Positions 51,544 to 60,123 of a DNA stretch of 64,000 bases are shown here, in pieces (positions within the stretch are counted from its first letter, which is position 1; each line of letters opens with the position of its first letter). Made by a program: the position numbers and the translations under genes. The stretch is from contig NZ_AQQS01000013.1 of assembly GCF_002088275.1 (NCBI RefSeq), positions 1 to 64,000 of the forward strand, given 5' to 3'. Origin of the DNA: Aurantimonas sp. 22II-16-19i (GTDB lineage: Bacteria > Pseudomonadota > Alphaproteobacteria > Rhizobiales > Rhizobiaceae). The notes below the pieces were generated by a model that saw only the letters and a program-made list of their open reading frames with translations, searched no databases and was not told the origin of the DNA.

Positions 51544-52443
51544 TCACCTGCGCCGGCGACGCTGCCCGATCATCTCGACCAGGGCCCGCAGTCCCGCCGG
51601 CACGTGCCGGCGTCCCGGATAATACAGGCAGAGATCATAGGCCGGCGGCATCCAGTCGCCGAGGACCTGTACCAGCCGACCCGTCTTCAGATCGTCGGCG
51701 CAGGTCTTGTCCGCCAGGTAGGCAAGGCCGAAACCGGAGCGCGCGGCCTCCAGCATGACGTTCGGCTCGTCCAGCGTCAGCCTGCCGGGGACGTCGATCG
51801 TTTCAAGCTTGCCGTCCCGCCAGAACTCCCAGGGCGAGAGCGCCCCGCTCGGCATGCGGGCCCGGATGCATTCGTGCCGCAGGAGATCGCCGGGAGATGC
51901 CGGCACGTCGCGCGCGGCGAAATAGTCGGGCGTCCCGACCACGACGAACCGCACCTCCTCTGCGAGCGGGACCGAGACCATGTCGCGGGGCACGACCGCC
52001 GCCGGCCGGATGCCCGCATCCCATCCTTCGGCGACGATGTCGACGAGGCGCCCGTCGGTGGCGATGACGACCTCCATGTCGGGATGGGCCCGCAAGTAGT
52101 CGACGATCACCGGCGAGAGGATCCGGCGCGCGGCACCCGACGAGGCGTTGATCCGCAGTGTGCCCTTCGGGCTGGCGCGCCGCTGGTTCACGACGTCCAT
52201 GGCGAGATTAATGTCGGCGACCGCCGGAGCCACCTGCCCGACGAAGGCCTCGCCGGCTTCGGTCAGGCCGACGCTGCGGGTCGTCCGGTTGAACAGCCTC
52301 ACCCCCAGCCGCTCCTCCAGAGCGATCACCGCGTTGCTGAGCGCCGATGTCGACATGTCGAGCTCACGGGCGGCGGCGCGAAAGCTGCGATGCCGCGCGA
52401 CGGCGAGGACGGCTTCCAGTTCGACAAGCCCCGTTCTGTGCAT
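51544..52443 (-). CDS. LysR-family transcriptional regulator
   Basis: A 299-residue regulator. The N-terminal HTH shows LEAVLAVARHRSFRAAARELDMSTSALSNAVIALEERLGVRLFNRTTRSVGLTEAG, and the effector domain (about 90-290) is full length. It is convergent with the ABC-F gene (18-nt gap) and divergent from the aldehyde dehydrogenase gene (102-nt gap), the usual arrangement for control of the divergent gene. Confidence 0.93.
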   Translation of the reverse strand: MHRTGLVELEAVLAVARHRSFRAAARELDMSTSALSNAVIALEERLGVRLFNRTTRSVGLTEAGEAFVGQVAPAVADINLAMDVVNQRRASPKGTLRINASSGAARRILSPVIVDYLRAHPDMEVVIATDGRLVDIVAEGWDAGIRPAAVVPRDMVSVPLAEEVRFVVVGTPDYFAARDVPASPGDLLRHECIRARMPSGALSPWEFWRDGKLETIDVPGRLTLDEPNVMLEAARSGFGLAYLADKTCADDLKTGRLVQVLGDWMPPAYDLCLYYPGRRHVPAGLRALVEMIGQRRRRR

Positions 52444-52545
52444 CGTCCGGATTTCCAGGATACGTCATCGCGCAACGTCCCGATTATCGCACATCCCCTC
52501 CCCCATTACATCGGCCGCATCCCATCGCTCGAAGAGGAGCGTCCG

Positions 52546-54030
52546 ATGCGTTTGATCGACACCGCCTACATCGACGGGGCCTTCGTCCCGGTTTCCGGCG
52601 ACGAGGTCCTCGAGATCGCCAATCCGGCCAACGAGGAACCGATCGGCCGACAGCGGCTCGCCGGCCGGCAGGACGCAAGACGCGCGATCGCCGCGGCAAG
52701 CCGGGCTCAGGTCGCACTTTCGCAAAGCACGAAGGCCGAGCGGCTCGACATGCTGAGGAGCCTCCAGGCTGCCATCCTTTGCCGCGCCGACGCGATCCGT
52801 GACGTCACGATCGAGGAATACGGCGCTCCGATCAGCCGGGCCCGCTGGATCAGCCAGTACGCCTCCGACTGTTTCGGCTATGCCGCAGAGGCCCTGCAGC
52901 GATACCCGTTCAGCCGCAGGATCGGCGATGCGACCGTGCGCATGGAACCGGTCGGCGTTGCCGCCCTCATCGCCCCCTGGAACGCTGCCGCCGGCACGAT
53001 CTGCAGCAAGCTCGCCTCGGCGCTCGCCGCGGGATGCGCCTCGGTGATCAAGCCGAGCGAACTCGGCGGACTGCAGTCGCAGGTGGTCACGGAGGCGCTG
53101 CATTCCGCCGGACTTGCCGCCGGCATCTTCAACGTCGTCGTCGGGCGCGGCAGCGACGTCGGCGACGAGCTCAGTGCCAATCCCGACGTCGCGCGCATCT
53201 CCTTCACCGGGTCGACCGCGACGGGCAAGGCCATTGCACGGGCCGCGAGCGAGACCATGAAGCGCGTCAGCCTGTCGCTTTCGGGGAAGTCCGCGGCGAT
53301 CCTCCTCGACGACGCCGACTGCGAGGCAGCCATTCCGATGGCGCTGAACAGCGGCTTCCAGAACAACGGCCAGGCCTGCATCGCAGGAACCCGCATTCTC
53401 GTCCCGCATGGCCGGCTGGAGGAGGTCGAGGCGATCGTCCGCGCGGCGATGGGCGCATGGAAGGTCGGCGATCCGGCCGATCCCGGAACGACGCTCGGCC
53501 CGCTGGCGAACGCCGCCCAGTTCGACCGCGTCCAGCGATACATCGCCCGGGGCATCGAGCAAGGCGCAACCCTCATCGCCGGCGGACCCGGACGGCCGGA
53601 GGGTCTGGCCAAGGGCCATTTCGTCCGGCCGACCGTGTTTGCCGACGTCGGCAACGACATGGACATCGCCCGCGAGGAGATCTTCGGGCCCGTCCTCTCG
53701 ATCATCGCCTATAGCGACGACGACGACGCGGTCGCAAAGGCCAACGACTCCGCCTACGGCCTGCAAGCCTACGTCTATTCCCGCGACGTCGAGCGGGCGA
53801 GCCGCATCGGCGAACGGCTGATGGCCGGATCGGTCCTGATCAACCGGGTGACGCCCGACCTGCGGGCGCCGTTCGGGGGCGTCAAGCAGTCCGGCATCGG
53901 CCGCGAATTCGGCCTCTTCGGCCTGGAGTCCTTCCTCGAACCGAAGGCGATCGTTCGCGAACACGCGGAACCCCAGGACGCCGCGGCGCAGCCTTGGCGG
54001 GGCCAGGGCAGCATCACGGATTTCTACTGA
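52546..54030 (+). CDS. Aldehyde dehydrogenase family protein lacking the catalytic Glu
   Basis: A 494-residue member of the NAD(P)-dependent ALDH superfamily. The cofactor-binding APWNAAAGTICSKLASALAAGCASVIKPSE, SFTGSTATGK, the nucleophile Cys278 (NNGQACIAG) and the second-Glu motif EEIFGPVLSI are all present. The usual LELGGKS reads LSLSGKS at 243-249: the general-base Glu is Ser244, 34 residues before the Cys, exactly where Glu268 lies relative to Cys302 in classical ALDHs. Activity may be altered. The ATG at 52546 follows GAAGAGGAG. It is divergent from a LysR gene. Confidence 0.9.
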   Translation: MRLIDTAYIDGAFVPVSGDEVLEIANPANEEPIGRQRLAGRQDARRAIAAASRAQVALSQSTKAERLDMLRSLQAAILCRADAIRDVTIEEYGAPISRARWISQYASDCFGYAAEALQRYPFSRRIGDATVRMEPVGVAALIAPWNAAAGTICSKLASALAAGCASVIKPSELGGLQSQVVTEALHSAGLAAGIFNVVVGRGSDVGDELSANPDVARISFTGSTATGKAIARAASETMKRVSLSLSGKSAAILLDDADCEAAIPMALNSGFQNNGQACIAGTRILVPHGRLEEVEAIVRAAMGAWKVGDPADPGTTLGPLANAAQFDRVQRYIARGIEQGATLIAGGPGRPEGLAKGHFVRPTVFADVGNDMDIAREEIFGPVLSIIAYSDDDDAVAKANDSAYGLQAYVYSRDVERASRIGERLMAGSVLINRVTPDLRAPFGGVKQSGIGREFGLFGLESFLEPKAIVREHAEPQDAAAQPWRGQGSITDFY

Positions 54031-54203
54031 GACGATCCACCCGCCCGCGACGATCCGGCCGGGCGAGCGGCGCGACCGGATACCGCGCCGGCGGCAACGT
54101 CTGGACGCTCGCGGCATGGGAGGCTCGGCCCTCCCGCAACGGAAGCCGGATATCCGCAACCGACCTCGCCCGCCAGAGACCTGGCACCACAGGAGACCTG
54201 AAC

Positions 54204-55286
54204 ATGGAAGAGCGACATCTCGCCGGTCCTGGCACGGCCGAACACGTCGATCGAGACAGACGCGGACTGATCGGCATCGCAGCGGCGGCGATGGCCGCGG
54301 CACAACTCGGGAGCATCGCCGATGCTCATGCGCGCAGCACGTCCACGAAGGCTGCCGCCGCGGACCCGGCAAGGCCCGGTCCGGGGGCATCCTTCGCGGC
54401 GATCCACCAGATCGAGGCCGGCGTTCTGAATGTCGGCTATGCCGAGGCCGGCCCCGTCGACGGCCCGGCGGTGCTCCTCCTGCATGGCTGGCCCTACGAC
54501 ATCCACAGCTATGGCGACGTCGCGCCGATCCTCGCCGCCGCCGGCTACCGGATCGTCATTCCCTATCTTCGGGGCCATGGCTCGACCCGTTTCCTGTCCG
54601 AGGCGACGATGCGCAACGGCCAGCAGTCGGTCGTCGCGGCGGACGGCATCGCGCTCATGGATGCGCTCGGCATCAAGACGGCCATCGTCGCCGGCTACGA
54701 TTGGGGCGCGCGGACGGCCGACATCATGGCGGCCCTCTGGCCGGAGCGCTGCAAGGCCCTCGTCTCGGTCAGCGGCTACCTGATCGGCAGCCAGGCGGCG
54801 GGGGCCGAGCCCCTGCCGCCGAAGGCCGAGCTGCAGTGGTGGTACCAATACTACTTCGCCACCGAACGCGGCCGCGCCGGATACGACAAGTACCGGCACG
54901 ATTTCGCGAGGCTCATCTGGCAGATCGCTTCCCCCGACTGGCATTTCGACGACGCCACCTTCGCGCGCAGCGCGGCGGCGCTCGACAATCCCGACCATGT
55001 CGCCATCGTGATCCACAACTATCGCTGGCGGCTGGGGCTCGCCAAGGGCGATCCCGCCTTCGACGCGCTCGAACGACGGCTCGCGACCTTCCCGGCGATC
55101 ACCGTGCCGACCATCACGCTCGAGGGCGATGCCAACGGTGCCCCTCATCCGGCTCCCACATCCTACGCCGAACGGTTCTCCGGCAAATACGTCCATCGCA
55201 CCATTAAGGGCGGCATCGGCCACAACCTGCCGCAGGAAGCGCCGCAGGCCTTCGCCAAGGCCGTCATCGACGCCGACAGGCTGTGA
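54204..55286 (+). CDS. Exported alpha/beta hydrolase, epoxide hydrolase-like
   Basis: A 360-residue protein. The N-terminus has a twin-arginine-type signal (DRRGLIGIAAAAMAAAQLG, about 18-46). The hydrolase domain shows LLLHGWPYDIHSYGDVAPIL, PYLRGHGSTRF and the nucleophile elbow AGYDWGA with Asp in place of Ser, as in epoxide hydrolases and haloalkane dehalogenases. The terminal His is in GGIGHNLPQEAP. The ATG at 54204 follows AGGAGACC. It lies 173 nt after the ALDH gene on the same strand. Confidence 0.88.
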   Translation: MEERHLAGPGTAEHVDRDRRGLIGIAAAAMAAAQLGSIADAHARSTSTKAAAADPARPGPGASFAAIHQIEAGVLNVGYAEAGPVDGPAVLLLHGWPYDIHSYGDVAPILAAAGYRIVIPYLRGHGSTRFLSEATMRNGQQSVVAADGIALMDALGIKTAIVAGYDWGARTADIMAALWPERCKALVSVSGYLIGSQAAGAEPLPPKAELQWWYQYYFATERGRAGYDKYRHDFARLIWQIASPDWHFDDATFARSAAALDNPDHVAIVIHNYRWRLGLAKGDPAFDALERRLATFPAITVPTITLEGDANGAPHPAPTSYAERFSGKYVHRTIKGGIGHNLPQEAPQAFAKAVIDADRL

Positions 55287-55327
55287 AGCCTTTACCGCCA
55301 AACGTCTCAAACGAAAGGAACGACACA

Positions 55328-55651
55328 ATGAAAAATCTCATCGCCGGGCTGATGCTCGCCTCGGCCGTGCTCGGCGCCGCCGTCACTTCGGCCGCGGCCC
55401 AAGACCCCACGATCGTCCTCGTGCACGGGGCCTTCGCCGACGGATCGAGCTGGCGGAAGGTGATCCCCCTCCTGCGCGCGCGCGGCAAAACTTCGTGGCA
55501 GGTCACCGGTCACGTCCATCCTCGCCGTCTTCAGGCAGCCAATCGCATCAGCCCGCTGTCCAGATCGGCGGAGCCACCTCCGTGGAACGGATTGCAGATC
55601 ACTGCGCAGGGGCGACCGAGCCGAAGAGACTTTCCAGTTTCGTGGCTGTGA
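55328..55651 (+). pseudogene. Truncated alpha/beta hydrolase gene
   Basis: The start looks functional: signal peptide MKNLIAGLMLASAVLGAAVTSAAAQ, then PTIVLVHGAFADGSSWRKVIPLLRARG, the N-terminal segment of a secreted alpha/beta hydrolase. After about codon 54 (near 55490) the reading frame continues into unrelated Arg/Ser-rich sequence and stops; neither the nucleophile elbow nor the Asp and His of the triad is present. The 3' part overlaps the convergent c-di-GMP gene. The gene is therefore a remnant left by a deletion or insertion. It starts 41 nt after the intact hydrolase. Confidence 0.8.
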
Positions 55652-57263
55652 CCGGCTCGCTGTAGAGGTATCCCTGGGCTTGAGGGCAACGCCATTTCTT
55701 GAGGAGATCTTCCTGCTCCACGGTTTCCACACCTTCGGCGATCACGGAGAATCCGAACTTGCGAGCCAACATCAGGACGGCCTGAACGATGGCCGCGTCC
55801 GCTCCCCGCGCGCGGACGTTGCTGACGAAGCCTCGGTCGATCTTCAGCCGGGTAATCGGAAACTGCTTCAGGAATGCGAGCGAGGCGTAGCCAGTGCCAT
55901 AGTCGTCGAATGCTATGCCTACGCCCATCTCATGCAGGGCATAGAACTGATCTCTCGAGCACCCGTCATCGTTGAGCATGATGTTTTCGGTGATTTCGAG
56001 TTCGAGCTGTCGCGCAGGCAGGTTCGATAGAGAGAGTGCCGAGCGAACGATGTCGGGCAAAGGGTCGGTTCTCAGCTGCGCCCCGAAAAGGTTGACGCCC
56101 ATAAGAAACCCGCACACCCGCTTACTCCAGGCTGCGGCTTGCCGGCATGCCGTCTCCAACACCCAGTTTCCCACCGGCGCGGCGAGACTGCTGTTTTCCA
56201 GTGTCGTGAGGAAGGCGCTCGGCTGGAGGAGGCCGCGCTGGGGATGTCGCCACCTCAGGAGGGCTTCCGCGCCAACGATCTGGCGATCCTTGAGCCTCAC
56301 CTGCGGTTGGTAGTGCACCTCGAACTGTCTCGTTTCCCACGCTGCCCGGAGTTCGGTCTCCAGATGACGCCGCGCCGTGGCCGCCGCCTTCAATGCTGGC
56401 ACGAACACACATTGGCGGTCTCCGCCATCAGCCTTCGCCTTGTAGAGCGCCAGGTCCGCACTTCCGATCAGCGTGGCCGCGTCGGCTCCGTCGCTGGGCG
56501 ACATGGCCATGCCGATGCTGCAACCGACCCACATCAGTCGGCCATCGATATTGAACGGCCTGCCGAGTTCGCCGCGAATGATCGTCGCGAGGGCGTCGGC
56601 TTGCGAAGGGTCGGCCGTGCCGGGAACGAGAACGGAGAATTCGTTGCCGCCCGATCGAGCCACCGTTGCTGTCGGGAGGGTGATGCAACGCCGGATTCGG
56701 AGGGCGGTTTCGATCAAGACCGCGTCGCCTGCGGCGTGTCCGAACTGGTCGTTGACCTCCTTGAACCGATCCAGATCGACAAGCAAAACGGTGGAAGCAG
56801 ACCCCTGTGACAGGGCGTTGGCGAGCATCTCCAGGAGCCAAGTTCGATTGGGGAGCAGTGTGAGTTGATCGAAATGGGCGAGGTGATGGAGCCGCTCATC
56901 GTTGGCCCGGCGCATCGATACGTCTCGTATGGTTGCCCCGAAGCGGGCCTCTCCCTCTTCGGTCCACATCGAAAGGGACATTTCCACGGGAAAGTGCGTG
57001 CCATCGACGTGTTGTGCGGTGATCTCCACGACGGTGCCGACGACCCGGGGCCGGCCTCCTGCTGCGACGCGCTTCATCCCGCTGGTATGTGCGCCACGCA
57101 TCGGCTCGGGAACGATCGCGTCGAGCGAGGTTCCCACGGCATCCGCCACCGGCAGTCCGAACATGCGCTCGGCAGCGGGGTTCCAGTGCAGGACGAGCCC
57201 ATCGGCGTCAGCGACGATCATGGCATCGGGCGAACCATCGACAAAATTATCAAGAAACGACAT
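55599..57263 (-). CDS. PAS-GGDEF-EAL protein (c-di-GMP metabolism)
   Basis: A 554-residue signalling protein with no membrane segment. A PAS domain (about 5-120) precedes a GGDEF domain (about 130-290) and an EAL domain (about 300-545). The cyclase motif is degenerate, SGGNEF at 204-209, so diguanylate cyclase activity is doubtful. The phosphodiesterase side looks intact: EAL (333-335), ELEITEN, FDDYGTGYASL, K473 in RLKIDRGF and AEGVE. It probably degrades c-di-GMP in response to a PAS signal. Codon use is less GC-biased than in the neighbours. A link to flagellar control is possible but not shown. Confidence 0.93.
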   Translation of the reverse strand: MSFLDNFVDGSPDAMIVADADGLVLHWNPAAERMFGLPVADAVGTSLDAIVPEPMRGAHTSGMKRVAAGGRPRVVGTVVEITAQHVDGTHFPVEMSLSMWTEEGEARFGATIRDVSMRRANDERLHHLAHFDQLTLLPNRTWLLEMLANALSQGSASTVLLVDLDRFKEVNDQFGHAAGDAVLIETALRIRRCITLPTATVARSGGNEFSVLVPGTADPSQADALATIIRGELGRPFNIDGRLMWVGCSIGMAMSPSDGADAATLIGSADLALYKAKADGGDRQCVFVPALKAAATARRHLETELRAAWETRQFEVHYQPQVRLKDRQIVGAEALLRWRHPQRGLLQPSAFLTTLENSSLAAPVGNWVLETACRQAAAWSKRVCGFLMGVNLFGAQLRTDPLPDIVRSALSLSNLPARQLELEITENIMLNDDGCSRDQFYALHEMGVGIAFDDYGTGYASLAFLKQFPITRLKIDRGFVSNVRARGADAAIVQAVLMLARKFGFSVIAEGVETVEQEDLLKKWRCPQAQGYLYSEPVTATKLESLFGSVAPAQ

Positions 57264-57459
57264 GTGAAAACGCCTTCTTTCGAACGCCTCTCACAGCGCT
57301 GACCGTATTGGGGCTGAGCCTTGCTCATTCCTCGGTGCGGGAAGGAACGCCCAGCGGGTAGCCGCGTGCCGATCGAGGTCGCACAGCGCTACATGCGTTG
57401 GAGTATTCTGGTCCATGCCCATGGCGATGTCACCGACCACGGGCATGCCCGACGGCGGA

Positions 57460-57825
57460 CTATCTCTTCAGCAGTTCCCGCATTGATTGCGCAATCGTCG
57501 CATGGTCGTAAGGCTTGGTGAAAAAGACGGTTCCTTCCGGCATATCCGCCTCACTCACCACATGCCGCCCGGACGTGACGATGATCTTCACGGGCGGCCA
57601 TCGATCCCGCACCGCGGCGGCAAGCTTGAGCCCATCCATCGAGCCCGGCATATCGATGTCGGTGAAGATCAGCCTGATGTCGGCATGCGCTTCCAGCAAG
57701 GCGATCGCGGCGTCAGCGTTGGTCGCTTCATAGGTCTGAAAGCCCTCGGCTTGAAGTTGATCGACGATATCCAACAGGATGAGCGGCTCGTCCTCGACCA
57801 CGAGGACGGCTATTCGGTCAGTCAA
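57460..57825 (-). CDS. Single-domain response regulator (receiver)
   Basis: A 121-residue CheY-like receiver with no output domain. The acidic pocket is EDE (11-13), the phosphoacceptor is Asp56 in FTDIDMPG, the switch Ser/Thr lies in VTSGR, and Lys103 is in FTKPYD. Such stand-alone receivers with PALILLDI-like helices are common partners of HWE/HisKA2 kinases in rhizobia. A TTG start at 57825 overlaps the stop of the preceding small gene. The cognate kinase is not in the window. Confidence 0.9.
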   Translation of the reverse strand: MTDRIAVLVVEDEPLILLDIVDQLQAEGFQTYEATNADAAIALLEAHADIRLIFTDIDMPGSMDGLKLAAAVRDRWPPVKIIVTSGRHVVSEADMPEGTVFFTKPYDHATIAQSMRELLKR

Positions 57826-58121
57826 ACTGGAGTACCCCGCTTCACCTTTTCCACAAGATCGAACCTGAGGCTCGCGCTGATGTCCCGCAGCAGGTCGATC
57901 GAAGCCTGTGACGTCAGGGTAGGCTCGCCAAGTTCGGTGCCGCTCTCGATTTTCACCTCCGTGGCCACATCGACGATTTCGACGGCCTCAGCCACGCTGA
58001 GAACATCCTTCTCGATGAGGCCGTGAATGAGGCTTTCCACCAGAAGGATGGCCGCGTGGCCGTACGGATCGAACTCCCGAGCGCGCAGATTGTCGTGCCC
58101 ATTGTGAGTTTCGTCGTTCAT
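57822..58121 (-). CDS. Small acidic protein upstream of the receiver gene, unknown function
   Basis: A 99-residue protein, predicted helical, with HAAILLVESLIHGLIEKDVLSVAEAVEIVDVATEVKIE in the middle and no signal peptide. The ATG at 58121 has CGGGAGCG upstream; an alternative GTG lies at 58148. Its stop overlaps the receiver start, so the two are translationally coupled and probably functionally linked. I do not recognise a family. Confidence 0.75.
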   Translation of the reverse strand: MNDETHNGHDNLRAREFDPYGHAAILLVESLIHGLIEKDVLSVAEAVEIVDVATEVKIESGTELGEPTLTSQASIDLLRDISASLRFDLVEKVKRGTPV

Positions 58122-58251
58122 CGGTCGCTCCCGAGCAGGCGAGAGCACGATGTCTCTCTGCCGCCGGAGCCTGGAATCTGGCCGACGATCCAGTCTTCTA
58201 ACCCGACTACGGCGACAGAACCATCACCTGGATCAACTTGCAATATTAACT

Positions 58252-58265
58252 TTGAATAATGTCAA
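58252..58265 (+). promoter_or_regulatory. Fnr/FixK-like box upstream of the Crp/Fnr gene
   Basis: TTGAATAATGTCAA matches the TTGA-N6-TCAA core of Fnr/FixK binding sites. It lies 29 nt upstream of the ATG of a Crp/Fnr-family gene, in an AT-rich stretch, and between it and the divergent small gene. Autoregulation or FixK control is plausible; this is a single motif match. Confidence 0.5.
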
Positions 58266-58294
58266 CGAGGCCAGTGGCGTGGAATGGTGGAGTC

Positions 58295-59017
58295 ATGGAA
58301 AATCGCTTCATCGAAAAGCTGCAAGGCTTCTGTGCTCTTTCACCCGTGGAGGTTCTGACACTCGCCGAAGCGACATCGCGGCCGAAGAGTATTGCGCCGA
58401 AAACCGATCTGATACGCGAGGGCGACAGACCGGGGGCAGTCTTTGTCATTCTCGACGGCTGGGCTTGCCGATACAAGATCCTCCCGAACGGCACGCGCCA
58501 GGTGCTGGCCTACCTGATGCCAGGCGACTGCTGCGACCTCCACATCGGCCTGCTCGCAGAGATGGACCACAACATCCAGGTCATCACTCCAGCGCTCGTC
58601 GCGACGGTGGAGCGCAAAGCCATGGACGAGATCATGGACCAGCATCGCGGGGTCGCCAAGGCGATGTACATTGCCCAGCTCGTCGACGAAGGCACGATGC
58701 GCGCGTGGATAACCAGCATGGGGCGGCGCACCAGCACCGAACGCGTGGCTCATCTGATGTGCGAACTCTACCTGCGCGCTCGAAATGTCGGGCTGGTCTT
58801 CGAGCCTGAGCTCAAGTTGCCTCTGTCCCAACTACTTCTCGCAGATTCGCTCGGCATGACGCCGGTCCACGTGAACAGGGTGCTCAAGGTGCTTCGCCTG
58901 AGCGGCGCGATGACACTGCAAAGAGGCAGCTTGCATATCGTCGATGCCGCCAAGCTCGTTCACCTGGCGGGGTTCGACGACAACTACCTGCACAGACGCC
59001 TGCGAAAAGCGGCGTAG
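58295..59017 (+). CDS. Crp/Fnr-family transcriptional regulator
   Basis: A 240-residue regulator. The cyclic-nucleotide-binding-like domain (about 15-130) has LIREGDRPGAVFVILDGWACRYKILPNGTRQVLAYLMPGDCCDLH; the C-terminal winged helix (about 165-235) has LSQLLLADSLGMTPVHVNRVLKVLR. The N-terminal Cys cluster of true Fnr is absent, so it is unlikely to hold an iron-sulfur cluster. The ATG at 58295 follows GGTGGAG; the ATG at 58259 lies inside the Fnr-like box and lacks a ribosome site. Confidence 0.92.
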   Translation: MENRFIEKLQGFCALSPVEVLTLAEATSRPKSIAPKTDLIREGDRPGAVFVILDGWACRYKILPNGTRQVLAYLMPGDCCDLHIGLLAEMDHNIQVITPALVATVERKAMDEIMDQHRGVAKAMYIAQLVDEGTMRAWITSMGRRTSTERVAHLMCELYLRARNVGLVFEPELKLPLSQLLLADSLGMTPVHVNRVLKVLRLSGAMTLQRGSLHIVDAAKLVHLAGFDDNYLHRRLRKAA

Positions 59018-59041
59018 CGCTCTCGACGCAAACGCTGGCGC

Positions 59042-59071
59042 ATTGCCCAGAACGATATTGCCCAGAACGAT
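59042..59071. repeat. 15-bp tandem duplication
   Basis: ATTGCCCAGAACGAT occurs twice in direct tandem (59042-59056 and 59057-59071), 24 nt past the Crp/Fnr stop codon. Probably a slippage duplication. Confidence 0.8.
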
Positions 59072-59127
59072 GATGTCGAACTTGGCTTGCACCGTCCGGC
59101 CGCCCACATTCATCCCCGCTCTTAGGA

Positions 59128-59170
59128 CATGATCCCGAAGAGTGGGAACCGGTTTTCGGAAAAGATCATG
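59128..59170. repeat. Rhizobial intergenic palindromic element
   Basis: CATGATC (59128-59134) and GATCATG (59164-59170) bound an imperfect palindrome centred on AACCGGTT (59147-59154), with GTGGGAACCGGTTTTCGG inside. Units with this AACCGGTTTTCGGAAAAGATCATG-type end are dispersed in many Hyphomicrobiales genomes (recalled, not searched). It supports the taxonomic assignment. Confidence 0.75.
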
Positions 59171-59370
59171 CGGCAACAAGAGAATAGATCGGTGAAGTCT
59201 TCAAGGCGGGGGGAATGCGAGGTCGTCGTCACACCGCGGGTCGACCCGGAGCGCCAAGCATCCCTACCTCGCCGACAAACCGAGGCCACCGGGTTGACCA
59301 GCCGCCGACGAATGGCACGCCGGAGCGTGTGCGCGGCATGCTCCAGCCGGCATGAGGATCGTTGGACCCG

Positions 59371-59946
59371 TCAGTCGGCGCCGTCCACGTCGGCGATCTT
59401 GCGCAGGGTGTGAAGGAGAGCGAGGCGCTCGGCCGGGTTCAGCGGCTCCAGCGTGTCCTCGCTGGACTTGAAGGCGCAGGGCGTCATGGCGCGCAGGACC
59501 GAGCGACCCTCCGCCGTGATGGCGATGATGACCTTCCGCCCGTCGGCAGGGTCCTTCGAGAGGGTGATCAGGTCGCGGGCCTTCAGACGCTCCACGATGC
59601 CCCGGATCGTCGCCTGGTCGACGCCGGTCGCCTTCACCAGCTCGGCCTGGGACCGGCTGCCTTCCTCGTCGAGCGCACAGAGCGTCGCGAACTGGACGGC
59701 GGTCAGGTTGTCGACCGCGGCGTTGTTCTGGAAGATCGCCAGATGCCGCTGATAGGCCCGGCGCAACAGATATCCCACCTGTTCGGCGAAGACGTAGTCC
59801 ATGCCCGCGGTGACGGAAGCGCCCGACGCTCCCGCAGCCGTCGCGACGTCGGCGTCTTTCCCGGCATCGCTCACCTCCGCCTCGGCCTTCGAAGGCTCGG
59901 GGGACGGGGTCGTCACGTCGCGCATCAGTAGGCGGACCACGCTCAT
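59371..59946 (-). CDS. MarR-family transcriptional regulator
   Basis: A 191-residue regulator. After an N-terminal extension of about 45 residues comes the winged-helix domain with LTAVQFATLCALDEEGSRSQAELVKATGVDQATIRGIVERLKARDLI and DPADGRKVIIAITAEG, the MarR wing. The ATG at 59946 is used; a GTG at 59952 is possible. It is 177 nt downstream of the TAXI-TRAP permease gene on the same strand and may regulate it or respond to its substrate. Confidence 0.88.
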   Translation of the reverse strand: MSVVRLLMRDVTTPSPEPSKAEAEVSDAGKDADVATAAGASGASVTAGMDYVFAEQVGYLLRRAYQRHLAIFQNNAAVDNLTAVQFATLCALDEEGSRSQAELVKATGVDQATIRGIVERLKARDLITLSKDPADGRKVIIAITAEGRSVLRAMTPCAFKSSEDTLEPLNPAERLALLHTLRKIADVDGAD

Positions 59947-60123
59947 ATCCACGCAGGTTGCTCGTCCCTCCCTAGTTGCCCGGTCGGGAGGGAAGTTTCA
60001 AGAAAGGGCAGCTTCAGGTTTCAGACCAGCCGCCCGGGAGATCGACTGCCGCGCCGCTGGTATCGAGCCGGCGCGGTGCGTGAGCGCAAACCCCGGCATG
60101 GTCGAAGACCGGGACCGAAGGTT

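Larger units (their letters stand above)
59018..59370. other. 353-nt intergenic region with repeats
   Basis: No credible gene. It contains a 15-bp tandem duplication (59042-59071) and a rhizobial intergenic palindrome (59128-59170). The remainder up to the MarR gene shows no recognisable element. Confidence 0.7.
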
